Assembly: GCA_016794425.1 (NCBI GenBank)
Contig: JAEUHR010000016.1
Coordinates: forward strand, 18,446 to 82,445
Direction of reading: 5' to 3'
DNA length: 64,000 nucleotides
From: Planctomycetota bacterium
GTDB lineage: Bacteria; Planctomycetota; UBA1135; UBA2386
Numbering within the stretch: position 1 is the first letter of the stretch; each line of letters opens with the position of its first letter. The notes beneath the pieces are model-generated. The model was not told the DNA's origin and did not search any database. It was given only the letters and a program-made list of their open reading frames with translations. This document shows, in pieces, positions 33,606-43,323 of the stretch. Both the position numbers and the translations under genes were made by a program.

Positions 33606-35754
33606 TCACCAGCATGCGGTTGCTCGCGGCGAGGTTCGGCACGAACGGGCACGGGCTCGCCGCCGCGGGCCACAGCAGCCACTGGAACTCGATCTGCGTG
33701 CCCAGGTAGACCGGGTCGCACCACGGCAGGAACGAGCGCCGCGCGGTGCCGTTCAGCGCCAGTTCGGCCTCGAGCACCAGGAAGTTCGTCAGCTCGCAGC
33801 CGCACAGGATCGACGAGCCGCCGAGGCTCAGGCTCAGCAGCGCGAACGGCGCGGTCGGATCGCCGCCGGTCAGGTTGAAGCTGAAGCCCTCGTTGCCCGG
33901 GGCGAACGCGCCGATCGCGCTCGCGGTGCCGCCGTTGCCGCAGCCCGCACTGAGGAACTGCGCCGGCAGACCGACCATCGCGGCGTAGCGCCGGCCCACG
34001 ACACTGCCGCGGAACGGCGGCGTCAGTTCGGTCTCGTTCCAGGCCAGCAGCGCCTCCGCGACCGCACTGCCGCCGGCGAACGCAGGCGCCACGCGCGGCG
34101 CCAGCGCGTTGGGCCGCGCCACCGCGTCGAGCTGGAACGTCTCGCTGCACACCGCACAGTCGGGCTTCAGGGCGATGCCGCGCAGCTCGTTGTCGAACGG
34201 GTTCGCGGTCGGCTCGAGCCACGTCACGACGAAGCGCTCGCCGAGGCAGCCGACGTCGAGTTCGAGACCGACCGTGGCGGCGATCGATGCGCCGGCGCCG
34301 ACCGTCAGGGCAGTGCCGTCCCAGCCGATCGGCAGCGCTTCGAGCTGGCCGGCGCCGGTGCGCCACGCGGCGACGTGTTCGATGCCGTCGCCGTCGAACG
34401 CACACGCACTCGGCACGCCGACCCCACCGCTACCGATCACGACGATGCTGCCGACCACGTGGCCGTCGTAGCCGAGCGGCACCGCGACGTGTGTGTCGGC
34501 GAAGATCGAAGACGTGGCGCCCAGCAGCACCATGCCGTTCGGCACGCGGCTCTTCGCCAGCCACATCCGCTGCGAGAACGGCAGGAGCGCCGCCGTGGTG
34601 ACGTCGTACGGCAGCGACGCGACCAGGTTACCGGTCGCACCGACGTCGATCGTGGCCGTGAACACGTCGCCACTGCTGCCGACCGCACCCTGCCACGCGA
34701 CCAGCGCCGCGGTGCCCGTGAACGACCGGTCGCCCGCCATCGACACCTCGGCATCGCGGCTGCCGGCCGCGCCGGAGACGCCGATCGCGATGCCGAGCGT
34801 CGTCCCCTGCACGCTGCGCGCGCGCAGCGTCCACGGCCCGAACGGCACCGGCGCCTCGTTCCAGCAGACGACGTGGCGGTCGCGGCTTCGCACGTAGCAC
34901 ACGGCCGGCCGGCCTTCGTTGGTCGGCGTCAGTGTGATGCTCAGCGGTGCGCCGACGAGGCTGCCGTCGGCGGCGACGCGCTGCGCGCGGATGTCCTGGT
35001 CGAAGTACGAGAACACGCGGCGGTACACGACCAGCGTCGAACCGTCGCCGACGCCATGCGCGGCGTCGACCTGGTCTTCGTCGAAGAACGAGTCGCCGAT
35101 CAGGAACCCGGGCGCCAGCAGCGGATCGAGCGTCAGCGGGTAGGCCGCGCTGGCGACGAACGCGGCCGGCAGGCGCAGCTCGAGCGTGTCGCCGTCCAGC
35201 TGCAGCGAGCCGGCGCAGCGGCGCTGCGCGGCATCGATGCCGGTCACCGCGCCGATCGTGACGCCGCCGACCCGGCCGTCGTGGAAGAACAGCGTGCCGT
35301 CGGGCTGCCGGTGGCCGCCGAGCCCGGTCTCGACCGTGAGGTGCACGACCAGGTCCCCGTCGCCGGCCGGACGCGATGCGAACACGAAGCTCTGCTCGAC
35401 GCCGTCGCGGCGCGCGTCGTAGCGTTCGACGACCGGACCGCGCCGGATCGCCAGATGCCGTTCGCCGGCCTGCAGTTCGCCGGCGACCGCGTCGGCAGCG
35501 AGCAGCTGCTGGTCGCCGACCGCGATCTGTCGCAGCCGCAGCGTCAGCGGCCGGTTCGCGGCCGCGGCGCTGCCGAGCGCCGGCACGAACGTGAACGCGC
35601 CGGCCGCGTAGGTGGCCTTGTAGCCGCTGCCGATCGCCCACGGTTGGCCGTGGTCGTCGCGCACGATGCCGTGCGCGGCGCCGAGGTCGAACTGCTGCGC
35701 CGCGGCGGCGCCGGCGAAGACGAGTGAAACGAGCAGGAGGATCGGATGGCGCAT
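33592..35754 (-). CDS. large secreted protein, N-terminal domain shared with the upstream paralogue
   Basis: This 720-residue protein has a signal peptide (residues 1-21, ending GAAAAQ). Residues 25-245 form a domain with GIVRDDHGQPWAIGSGYKAT, PVVERYDARRDGVEQSFVFA and LELRLPAAFVASAAYPLTLD, the last giving a 'lrlPaaFv...yPLtlDP' motif. The paralogue at 35763-37970 has the same motifs in the same order, so a tandem duplication is likely. Residues 245-600 look like a low-Cys beta-propeller. The tail has GCGNGGTASAIGAFAPG and QIEFQWLLWPAAASPC, and shares its ending with the protein at 38125. No enzyme motif was found; a surface role is inferred. Confidence 0.75.
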   Translation of the reverse strand: MRHPILLLVSLVFAGAAAAQQFDLGAAHGIVRDDHGQPWAIGSGYKATYAAGAFTFVPALGSAAAANRPLTLRLRQIAVGDQQLLAADAVAGELQAGERHLAIRRGPVVERYDARRDGVEQSFVFASRPAGDGDLVVHLTVETGLGGHRQPDGTLFFHDGRVGGVTIGAVTGIDAAQRRCAGSLQLDGDTLELRLPAAFVASAAYPLTLDPLLAPGFLIGDSFFDEDQVDAAHGVGDGSTLVVYRRVFSYFDQDIRAQRVAADGSLVGAPLSITLTPTNEGRPAVCYVRSRDRHVVCWNEAPVPFGPWTLRARSVQGTTLGIAIGVSGAAGSRDAEVSMAGDRSFTGTAALVAWQGAVGSSGDVFTATIDVGATGNLVASLPYDVTTAALLPFSQRMWLAKSRVPNGMVLLGATSSIFADTHVAVPLGYDGHVVGSIVVIGSGGVGVPSACAFDGDGIEHVAAWRTGAGQLEALPIGWDGTALTVGAGASIAATVGLELDVGCLGERFVVTWLEPTANPFDNELRGIALKPDCAVCSETFQLDAVARPNALAPRVAPAFAGGSAVAEALLAWNETELTPPFRGSVVGRRYAAMVGLPAQFLSAGCGNGGTASAIGAFAPGNEGFSFNLTGGDPTAPFALLSLSLGGSSILCGCELTNFLVLEAELALNGTARRSFLPWCDPVYLGTQIEFQWLLWPAAASPCPFVPNLAASNRMLVTLAP

Positions 35755-35762
35755 GGCAGGTC

Positions 35763-37970
35763 TCACTCGATGACGATCGTCAGGGCGTTGCTGAAGTCGG
35801 CCTGCAGCCACGAGCACTGCGCCGCCGGGTTGTGCATCAGCCACTGCGTGTAGAACGTCATGCCGCGCAGCGCGCCGATGTCGGGTATCGCCAGCCCGAA
35901 CGAGGCCACGCCGAAGCCGCCGACGACCGGGTAGAAGGCGAGGCCTTCGTACGGGTCTGCATAGAGGCGACAACCGCCGCACAACAGCTGCGAGACGCCG
36001 GTCGACAGCACGAACGTGCCGGTCGACGTGCCGTCGGTGTTCTGCAGCCGCACCGAGAACCACGAGTTGCCGATGCGCGCACAGCCCACCGCCTGGAACA
36101 GGCCGTCGTGGCAACCCGCGGCCACCGGCAGCTGGCCGAAGCTGCCGTCCTCGGCGTCCCACGCGACGCCGTTCAGGTCGCCGTTCTGGCCGGTGCCGGT
36201 CGAGGTCTCCCAGAGCATCAGGCCGCGGTTGTCGACGCTCGCACTGGCGGCGGCGGTCAGGTTGGTCTCGACGTCGTTGCTGTTGGCCAGCAGCACGGTC
36301 GGTTCGCACTCGAAGCAGCGCAGCTGGTCGATGGTCTTCATGAAGACCTCGGTGTCGCTCGAGCCGGGCGCCGCGCGCCGCCGCCATGCGATCATGCAGG
36401 AGCCGTCGCGGAAGCACGCGATCGCCGGATCGATCTCGTCGACGTTGACGAGGCCGGTGACCAGCGAGTTGCCGAACACGGCCAGCGTGCCCTGCACCGG
36501 GTCGTAGTAGACCGACACGGCGTGGATGTCGTTGTCGCCGGACAGTTCGTTGGCCTCGCTCTCGAACGCGACGACCCAGTGTGTGCCGTTGCCGTCGACG
36601 ACTGCACTGTCCTCGTCGTCGGTGGTGTTGGTCGCGGCAACGGTGGCGAGCACGGTGACGTCGCGGTCCAGCAGCACCAGCTGCGGCTTCGTGTCGCCGA
36701 GGCCCTGCGTGCGCGGGTAGACCACGAGCCAGCGACCGGCGTCGCCGCCGTCGTGCGAGATGCGCGGCCGGCCGACGACCACCAGGCTCGTGCCCGTGGC
36801 GATCTTCGTCGGCGCGGCGGTCGCGATCGGTCCGCTGCTGAACAGCGTGATGTAGGTGGCCTGGATCGTGTTCTGCGTCGAGTTGCGGTACACCAGCAGC
36901 GCGTCGTCGTCGACCAACGACGTCTCGCTGCCGAGGTCCGGCTCGACCTGCGCGTCGGCGCCGGACACCGCGGTGTGCTCGGTGCCGACGACACCGGTCG
37001 CGCTGATCGACCGCACGAACAAGTCGCCGCCGCGTTCGTAGACGGCGAGCCACGCGCTGCGCACGGCGATGCCGGCAGCCGTCGGCGCATGGTCGTCGCC
37101 GGTGCCGGTCGTGACCGCGAACAGCGCGCCGACGACACTGCCGTTGCTGTCGAGGCGGATGCCGCGGACGTCGCGGTCGGTGGCGCTGATCGCGCGCTCG
37201 AAGACGCACAGGAACGTGCTGCCGGACGGGAACGGCGCGACGACTTCGGGCGCCTGGTAGTCGAGCGTCGAGCTGGTGACCGCGACCACGGTGCCGATCT
37301 GCGGATCGAGCACCAGCGGCAGCGCGGCGCCGTCGACGAACGCGGCCGGCAGGCGCAGCGTCAGCGTACTGCCGTCGCATGCGATCGAACCCGACGCGCG
37401 TTCGCCGCGCGCGTCGATGCCGGTGACGCCGCCGATCGCGACGCCGCCGATGCCGGGCCACTCGAAGCGCAGGCCGTCGCCAGCGGCGGCGACCAGCGGC
37501 AGTTCGGTCGCCAGTGCGAGCCGGACCACGAGGTCACCACCACCGGCCGGCAGCGCGCCGAACACGAACGACAACGCGAGGCCGCGCGCCGACACGTCGT
37601 AGCGCTCGACGCAGCTGCCGCGTCGGTAGCGCACCTTCAGTCCAGAGGCCTCGGGCTCGACCGCCGTCGCCGGCACGGCCGCACCGTCGCGGCCGACGTC
37701 GAGCAGGCGCAGCGCCAGCGGCAGGTTGCGCGGCGCCTGGGCGCCCAGCGCCGGCGTGAACTCGACGCCGTCGGCGCGGAACGACGCCTTGTAGTCGGGA
37801 CCGATGCCCCACAGGGCACCGTCGATGGCCTGCAGGCCGCAGGCCTCGCGCAGCCCGACGGCCCACGTCGACGCGCGCGGCGGCGGATCCTGCACCGCGA
37901 CACGCGCGGGCAGGGCGGTCAGCAGGACGGGCAGGCTCAGGGCCGCCCACGGCCAGGTCGTGGTTCGCAT
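35763..37970 (-). CDS. large secreted protein, tandem paralogue of the downstream gene
   Basis: This 735-residue protein has a signal peptide (about residues 1-25). The N-terminal domain matches the downstream neighbour: GLQAIDGALWGIGPDYKASF, SCVERYDVSARGLALSFVFG and LTLRLPAAFVDGAALPLVLD. Residues 280-620 form a beta-propeller-like region with units such as GGRPAVSHD-like loops and VVVYPRTQGLGD, plus an RCFECEPTV Cys pair (about 545). The tail ends in a GMTFYTQWLMHNPAAQ region close to the C-terminal module of other secreted proteins. It ends only 8 nt from the start of its paralogue, in the same direction, so they are probably co-transcribed. The ATG at 37970 follows no strong ribosome binding site. 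Confidence 0.75.
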   Translation of the reverse strand: MRTTTWPWAALSLPVLLTALPARVAVQDPPPRASTWAVGLREACGLQAIDGALWGIGPDYKASFRADGVEFTPALGAQAPRNLPLALRLLDVGRDGAAVPATAVEPEASGLKVRYRRGSCVERYDVSARGLALSFVFGALPAGGGDLVVRLALATELPLVAAAGDGLRFEWPGIGGVAIGGVTGIDARGERASGSIACDGSTLTLRLPAAFVDGAALPLVLDPQIGTVVAVTSSTLDYQAPEVVAPFPSGSTFLCVFERAISATDRDVRGIRLDSNGSVVGALFAVTTGTGDDHAPTAAGIAVRSAWLAVYERGGDLFVRSISATGVVGTEHTAVSGADAQVEPDLGSETSLVDDDALLVYRNSTQNTIQATYITLFSSGPIATAAPTKIATGTSLVVVGRPRISHDGGDAGRWLVVYPRTQGLGDTKPQLVLLDRDVTVLATVAATNTTDDEDSAVVDGNGTHWVVAFESEANELSGDNDIHAVSVYYDPVQGTLAVFGNSLVTGLVNVDEIDPAIACFRDGSCMIAWRRRAAPGSSDTEVFMKTIDQLRCFECEPTVLLANSNDVETNLTAAASASVDNRGLMLWETSTGTGQNGDLNGVAWDAEDGSFGQLPVAAGCHDGLFQAVGCARIGNSWFSVRLQNTDGTSTGTFVLSTGVSQLLCGGCRLYADPYEGLAFYPVVGGFGVASFGLAIPDIGALRGMTFYTQWLMHNPAAQCSWLQADFSNALTIVIE

Positions 37971-38124
37971 GTGCGGGGGCGCAATCGGGTCCGTCCAGGG
38001 CAGCGAACCGGCCGGCCGCCGCGTTCGCGGCAACCGCGAAATCGGGCCTGCCACGAACGGCAGGCGGCGCCGCCCCGCTGCTCCTCGCTGGCGCCGCCAC
38101 CTCGGCGCACCAGGAGTTCCCACG

Positions 38125-39771
38125 ATGCGCTACCTGCCGTTCCCGAGCCTCTCGTTGCTGCCGGCGCTGCTGGCCGCCACGTCCCTGACCGCGCAGTCGA
38201 CGGTCCGGGTCAGTGTCGATTCGAACGGCGTCGGTGCCAGCAGCGGCAGCGCGTCGCCGGCCATCTCCGCCGACGGGCGCTTCGTCGCGTTCTACAGCAG
38301 CGCTGGCAACCTGGTGCCCGGGGACACCAATGCGCGCGCCGACGTGTTCGTCCGCGACACGCACACCGGCACGACGACGCGGGTCAGCGTCGCCACCGGC
38401 GGCGCGCAGGCAAACCACGATTGCCTCGCGCCCGTGATCTCGCGCGACGGACGCTTCGTCCTGTTCGAGAGCAGCGCCTCCAACCTCGTCGCCGGCGACG
38501 GCAACGGGCTCACCGACGTGTTCGTGCACGACCGCCTCACCGGCACCACGACCTGCGTCAGCGTGTCCCCGGCCGGCACGACCGGCTTCTCCGGCCACAG
38601 CCGCGCGGCCACGATCACCGACGACGGCAGATTCGTGGCGTTCCACAGCGGTGCGCAGGATCTCGTGGCCGGCGACACGAACTCGGTCGACGACATCTTC
38701 GTCCGCGATCGCCAGACCAACACGACCACGCGCGTCAGCGTGCGCAGCGACGGCAGCCAGACCTTCGCGCCGAGCACGTGGGCCTGGATCAGCGGCGATG
38801 GCACGAGCATCGCCTTCCACAGCCATGACTCACTGGTGCCGTCGGACCCGTGGGCCACTCCGGACATGTGGGTCAAGAACCTCGTGACGGGCAGTCTGAC
38901 GATCGCCAGCCTGACCCTGCTCGGCACGCCGGCAGCCACTGCCGGCAGCGTGCTCGGAATGTCGCCGGACGGACGCTTGCTGCTGATCTCCAGTGGCGCG
39001 AACGACCTCGTCGCCAACGACCTGAACCCCGGCGGCGACTACTTCGTGCGCGACATGCTGCTCGGCACGACGGAGCTGGTGTCGCTGACGTCGACCGGCG
39101 GCCCGGTGCTGGGTACGCAGTGGTCGTGCGCGATGTCGGACGACGGGCGCAAGGTCGTGTTCGCCGCAACCGCCGCCAACGTCGTGCCCGGCGACACGAA
39201 CGCCGTCGAGGATGCCTTCGTGCGCGACCGCTGGCTCGGCACCGTGACGCGCGTCAGCCTGACGGCCACCGGCGCCCAGTGCAACAACGGCACGCGCATC
39301 GCCGTGATCTCCGGCGAGGGCCGGCACGTGGCGTTCACCACGTCGGCCAACAATGTGGTCGCCGGCGACACCAACGGCGTGCTCGACGTCTTCCTGCGCG
39401 ACACCGAAGTGTCGGGCTGCGGCACCGGCGGCACCGCATCGACCTACGGCGGCACGTTCCAGACCGGCAATGCCACGTTCGGCTTCCAGGTGACCGGCGC
39501 CGATCCGGCGGCGCTCCTGGTGCTCGACCTCGGCTTCGCCAGTCCCGGCATCGAGTGCGGCAGCTGCGTGCTGACCGTGCCGGTCATCCTCGCGGCGACG
39601 CCGAACGTCGGCGGCACCGGGCAGTACTCGTTCCCGGTGCCGAACGACCCGAGCTACATCGGCCCGAGCTTCGAGTTCCAGTGGCTGTCGCTGTTCACGG
39701 TCGCGAGCCCGTGCCCGCTGCTGCCCAACCTGTCGGCGACCGGCCGCGTGCGGTTCTCGGCCGTGTTGTGA
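38125..39771 (+). CDS. secreted WD40/TolB-like repeat protein with surface C-terminal module
   Basis: This 548-residue protein has a clear AGGAG ribosome binding site 8 nt before the ATG and a signal peptide (residues 1-23, ending LTAQS). It contains about seven units of 50-60 residues with the pattern DGRFVAFxSxAxNLVxGDTNxxxDVFVRD, TGTTTRVSV, e.g. SAGNLVPGDTNARADVFVRD (about 53-72) and SANNVVAGDTNGVLDVFLRD. This is the WD40-like/PD40 beta-propeller pattern common in TolB-like proteins, without a known partner. The last 110 residues (GCGTGGTASTYGGTFQTG to LPNLSATGRVRFSAVL) match the tail of the protein at 33592. Confidence 0.8.
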   Translation: MRYLPFPSLSLLPALLAATSLTAQSTVRVSVDSNGVGASSGSASPAISADGRFVAFYSSAGNLVPGDTNARADVFVRDTHTGTTTRVSVATGGAQANHDCLAPVISRDGRFVLFESSASNLVAGDGNGLTDVFVHDRLTGTTTCVSVSPAGTTGFSGHSRAATITDDGRFVAFHSGAQDLVAGDTNSVDDIFVRDRQTNTTTRVSVRSDGSQTFAPSTWAWISGDGTSIAFHSHDSLVPSDPWATPDMWVKNLVTGSLTIASLTLLGTPAATAGSVLGMSPDGRLLLISSGANDLVANDLNPGGDYFVRDMLLGTTELVSLTSTGGPVLGTQWSCAMSDDGRKVVFAATAANVVPGDTNAVEDAFVRDRWLGTVTRVSLTATGAQCNNGTRIAVISGEGRHVAFTTSANNVVAGDTNGVLDVFLRDTEVSGCGTGGTASTYGGTFQTGNATFGFQVTGADPAALLVLDLGFASPGIECGSCVLTVPVILAATPNVGGTGQYSFPVPNDPSYIGPSFEFQWLSLFTVASPCPLLPNLSATGRVRFSAVL

Positions 39772-39894
39772 CGCGCGCCGCGTGCGCGGGCATGATGGGC
39801 GCGGATCCCCGGTGGCACGGGCGGCGGACGCCGCGCACGGGAATTCCGCCGCGGTGGTGAAGGTCGCAGCCGTTGCGCGCCTCGAACCGGCGCC

Positions 39895-40533
39895 ATGAAC
39901 GACTCCGACCCCGACCCGATCGACCGTCTCGACCACGACCTGGCGCGCCACGCCGATCGCGTGGCGCCGACGACCTTCGACCTGCCCCGGCTGCGGCGCC
40001 GCGCGCGCTGGCTCGGCGCCGGCCCGTGGCTGCTGCTGCTGGCCCTGCTCGCGGCGATCGCGGCGATGGCGGTGACGCGCCAGTGGTGGGCGCTGGCGGC
40101 GCTGCTGGTGTTCCTGCCGCGCCGCGTCGCGGCACTCGGCGAACACCGCGCCGAACTGACTGCGATGGCGGCGGCGCCGGACGCCGTGCTGCTCGGCCGT
40201 GAGTGGCTCGGCCACAAGCTGTGGTCGTACCGGTTCTCGGTCGTCGTCGAGTCGCTGCTTGGCGTCGGCCTGGGCCTCGCCGCCTGGGCCAGCGCGTCGT
40301 TGCCGCTCGCAGTGGTCGCCGCCGCGCTGACCACGATCGCGATGTTCCGGCTGCTCGCGGTGCTGCCGTCGCTCGAAGCCGCGAACCGCGAACTGGGCGG
40401 CGACCCGCCGACGCGCTGGATGCTGTTCGTGCTGCTGGTCGTCGTGCTGCTGGTGGCGCCGTTCTACCTGCTGGCCCGCATCGTGGTCCGCGCCGGGCAG
40501 TGGCTGCGCGGCGAGCGGAGGGCCCGCGCGTGA
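39895..40533 (+). CDS. membrane protein, candidate anti-sigma or sigma-associated partner
   Basis: This 212-residue protein has a short charged N-terminus (MNDSDPDPIDRLDHDLARH) and four or five hydrophobic segments: about 42-60, 66-76, 113-140 and 175-195. The cytosolic N-terminal helix followed by membrane helices, and the position directly upstream of an ECF sigma gene with a 4-nt GTGA overlap, fit a membrane-anchored sigma-factor regulator. There is no ZAS zinc motif (HxxxCxxC), so the anti-sigma role is an inference. It probably forms a sigma/regulator module with the next gene. Confidence 0.6.
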   Translation: MNDSDPDPIDRLDHDLARHADRVAPTTFDLPRLRRRARWLGAGPWLLLLALLAAIAAMAVTRQWWALAALLVFLPRRVAALGEHRAELTAMAAAPDAVLLGREWLGHKLWSYRFSVVVESLLGVGLGLAAWASASLPLAVVAAALTTIAMFRLLAVLPSLEAANRELGGDPPTRWMLFVLLVVVLLVAPFYLLARIVVRAGQWLRGERRARA

Positions 40534-41081
40534 TCGATCCGGACCAGGAGCACCGCCTGGCCGCAGCGCTGCGCTCGGCCGACCGGGCCGAGCGGGACCG
40601 CGCGATGCACGAACTGCACGACCGGCTCGGCCGGCCGCTGTTCCAGTTGTGCCTGCGCATCACCTGCGACGCCGCGCTGGCCGAGGACGCGCGCCAGGAG
40701 GCCTTCGTCGACCTGTTGCGCGGCATCGGCTCGTTCCGCGGCGACGCCAGACTCTCGACCTGGCTGTTCCGCATCGCGATCCGCGCCGCCTCGCGCGTGC
40801 GGGGCCGGCGGCAGGCTGGCCAGGCCGTGCGGCTCGACGACCACACTCCGGTCGGCAACGACGATCCGGTCGCGCGTTCGATCGAACGCGAGAACGCGAC
40901 GCGCCTGCTGGCGGCGATCGACCGGCTGCCGGCGCCGCAGCGCGTCGTGCTCGGTCTCGCGTCGCTGCAGGGCATGGCGCACGCGGAGATCGCCGCGGTG
41001 CTGGGCATCCCCGTCGGCACGGTCGGCTCGCGGCTGCACGAAGCCCGCGAACGGCTGCGCGCGGCGCTCGACCCGCCGTGA
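40530..41081 (+). CDS. ECF-type RNA polymerase sigma factor
   Basis: This 183-residue protein starts at a GTG overlapping the stop of the membrane protein gene. Region 2 has LAEDARQEAFVDLLRGIGSFRGDARLSTW split by the usual helix pattern (DARQEAFVDLLRGI then FRGDARLSTWLFRIA). Region 4 has LPAPQRVVLGLASLQGMAHA and EIAAVLGIPVGTVGSRLHEA, the helix-turn-helix. It faces a second sigma module across 1 nt (the neighbouring minus-strand gene ends at 41083). It is likely co-regulated with the membrane protein it overlaps. Confidence 0.87.
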   Translation: MIDPDQEHRLAAALRSADRAERDRAMHELHDRLGRPLFQLCLRITCDAALAEDARQEAFVDLLRGIGSFRGDARLSTWLFRIAIRAASRVRGRRQAGQAVRLDDHTPVGNDDPVARSIERENATRLLAAIDRLPAPQRVVLGLASLQGMAHAEIAAVLGIPVGTVGSRLHEARERLRAALDPP

Positions 41082-41082
41082 C

Positions 41083-42747
41083 TCAGGGCGCGGCGCCGGC
41101 CCCGGCCGGCACCGGCCGCGGCACGGCCCGCACCGCCAGCACGCACAGCACCAGCAGCGCCAGCACGGCGACGAACGCGCGTTCCTCGAGCAGCGTGCGC
41201 CCCGGCGACCGCCACGGCACGCCGACGATGCGCTCGAGCCGCAGCCGGTCAACGCACGCCCGCAGCGCCAGCGGCGATTCGTGCGGCAGCCGCGACCCGT
41301 AGAGCCGGCTCGCGCGGCGCAGATGCAGGTGCAGCGCCGGCAGATCGACGCCGGCGGGCACACCCACTCGTCCCATCAGCTCGATCGCGGCGCTGGTCGC
41401 GGCGGGCGTGGCGATCGCGAGGTCGCGCCAACTGGCGAACGCGCCGCCGACCACCGGACCGAAGTGCTGCAGCTGCACGAGCAGCGCATGCACCTCGTCG
41501 CGGCGCGCACGCAGCAGGTCGAGGCGGTCCAGCCGTTCCAGCCAGCGCGCCGCCACTGCCCAGGCGGGCAGCGGATCGGTCGCCTCGGCGAGTCCGGCGA
41601 GCAGCCGCGCCGCCAGCCGGTCGCGCTGGCCCTCGTCCAGCTCGTGCACCGCGAGCAGCATCGCGACCTCGTACTCGCGGAACGACTCGGGCCGCAGCGG
41701 ATGCGCGCGCGTCAGCAGCCGGTCGATCGACGAGGCATGGTCGCGGCGCGCCGCCAGCCGACGCAGTTCGGCCGCATCGAGCCGGCCGAGCGCCAGTTCG
41801 GCCGTCAGCGCGAAGAAGGCCGCCGGCTCCGCGTCGCGCGCGGCGCGCAGCGCCCGATCGACCGCCGGCGGCACGGCGACCTCGCGGCCGTGGTCCCGCA
41901 GCGCGCCGACGTAGAGGGCCAGGTCGGCGGCGGCGAGCCACGAGTCGGCGGCGGTCGGCGCCGGCAGCGCCGCCACCGCCGCAGCCAGCGCGTCGAGGTC
42001 GGCGCGGCGGGGCGCCGGCACCAGCACGACGAATGCGCCCAGCACGCCGAGCGGCACGACGCCTTCGGGCCACGCGCGTGGCGCCAGACCGACGATCACC
42101 ACGATCGCGGCGGCAAACAGCCACGGCAGCGCCGCGGTCCACTGCGCGGCACCCGCCCACATGCCGTCGGGCAGGAACCAGAACAGCCCGAACAACAGCA
42201 CGGTCTCGATCGCGCCGAGCGCGAGGCTGGCGACGGCCCGGCGGTCGAGTCCGCTGCGCGCCTGCCGCCGCACGACCAGCACCAGCAACAACATCGTCGC
42301 GACCAGCAACAGCAGCAGCAGCTCGGGCAGCCACGTGAACTGCGCGAACTGCAAGGCGCCGAGCAGGCCGAGCGCGACCAGCAGCACGCCGAGCGCGAGC
42401 TCCTGCCGCCGGAACATCAGCATCGCCGAGGCGCGCGGCGGCGCCGGGCTGCGCGACAGCACCGAGCGCAGCAGCCGCCACGACACCAGGAACGCGGCGC
42501 CGACCAGCGTCAGCAGCGAGAACGGCAGCGTCCACGGCGTCCACTTGCCGGCGCCGAACCAGGCGAGGTCGATCGGCACGCGCGCCGCCGCTGCCCGACG
42601 TGGCGCTGCACCATCGCGGTCGCCGCGGGCACGCAGCCGTTCGGCGACACCGCGCGCGAACGCGGTTGCATCGGGACGGTGCGGCGCGAACAGAGCCAGC
42701 AGTTCCTCGTCGGACACGACCGGCGCATCGGGGCGCGGCTCGTTCAT
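41083..42747 (-). CDS. membrane protein downstream of an ECF sigma gene, candidate regulator
   Basis: This 554-residue protein has a cytosolic N-terminal region (DEELLALFAPHRPDATAFARG) followed by about seven membrane helices (85-265, e.g. LPFSLLTLVGAAFLVSWRLL) and a large helical region. The ATG at 42747 overlaps the TGA of the sigma gene at 42744 (ATGA). The protein could be a sigma-factor regulator, but its C-terminal two-thirds has a helical-repeat look and an unknown role. It ends at 41083, one nucleotide beyond the stop of the convergent sigma gene, an unusually tight tail-to-tail arrangement. Confidence 0.62.
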   Translation of the reverse strand: MNEPRPDAPVVSDEELLALFAPHRPDATAFARGVAERLRARGDRDGAAPRRAAAARVPIDLAWFGAGKWTPWTLPFSLLTLVGAAFLVSWRLLRSVLSRSPAPPRASAMLMFRRQELALGVLLVALGLLGALQFAQFTWLPELLLLLLVATMLLLVLVVRRQARSGLDRRAVASLALGAIETVLLFGLFWFLPDGMWAGAAQWTAALPWLFAAAIVVIVGLAPRAWPEGVVPLGVLGAFVVLVPAPRRADLDALAAAVAALPAPTAADSWLAAADLALYVGALRDHGREVAVPPAVDRALRAARDAEPAAFFALTAELALGRLDAAELRRLAARRDHASSIDRLLTRAHPLRPESFREYEVAMLLAVHELDEGQRDRLAARLLAGLAEATDPLPAWAVAARWLERLDRLDLLRARRDEVHALLVQLQHFGPVVGGAFASWRDLAIATPAATSAAIELMGRVGVPAGVDLPALHLHLRRASRLYGSRLPHESPLALRACVDRLRLERIVGVPWRSPGRTLLEERAFVAVLALLVLCVLAVRAVPRPVPAGAGAAP

Positions 42748-43265
42748 CGCGGGGCTCCTTCGGCGCGCAGCGCGCGTTCGGCGTGTTCGCGCAGGACGCG
42801 GCGCGCCTGGTAGAGGCGGCCTTCGACCGCCTTGCGGGTGATGCCGAGCAGCGCCGCGACCTGCGGCGCCGTCGTCGCCTCGAGGTAGTGCATGCGCAGG
42901 ATCTCCTGCATGTCGGCCGGCAACCGCGCGAACGCCGCCCGCAGCACGTCGCGGCGTTCGTCCTCGGTCGGCGCCGGTGCCGCCGGCTCCTCGGCGAGCG
43001 GCAGCGCGTCGCGGCCGCGCCGCCGGCGCACCGCCAGCAGCAGGTGCAGCGCGATGCCGCGCAGCCAGCCGCCGATCGCCGGCAGGTCCGCCGGCATCGC
43101 GCGCAGCCGTTCGCGGCCGAGCCAGGCCTCGGCGAACACGTCCATCGCCAGGTCCTCGGCCTCGCGCCACGAGGCGCCGCGCGACGCGAGCCAGCCGACC
43201 AGCGGACCGCGGAACTCGGCGATCCAGCGCTCGAGTTCGGGGGCCAGCGGGTCGGACTCGGTCAT
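42744..43265 (-). CDS. ECF-type RNA polymerase sigma factor
   Basis: This 173-residue protein has region 2 (SWREAEDLAMDVFAEAWLGR, then LPAIGGWLRGIALHLLLAVR) and region 4 (FARLPADMQEILRMHYLEAT and QVAALLGITRKAVEGRLYQA) with the helix-turn-helix. It is the first gene of a pair with the membrane protein that follows (4-nt overlap). No kinase gene is adjacent. A cognate signal is unknown. Confidence 0.87.
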   Translation of the reverse strand: MTESDPLAPELERWIAEFRGPLVGWLASRGASWREAEDLAMDVFAEAWLGRERLRAMPADLPAIGGWLRGIALHLLLAVRRRRGRDALPLAEEPAAPAPTEDERRDVLRAAFARLPADMQEILRMHYLEATTAPQVAALLGITRKAVEGRLYQARRVLREHAERALRAEGAPR

Positions 43266-43323
43266 GGTGCCGGGGAGTGTCCGCAGGCTAGCCCGACCCT
43301 CGCAGAATCCGCAGAATCCTGTG

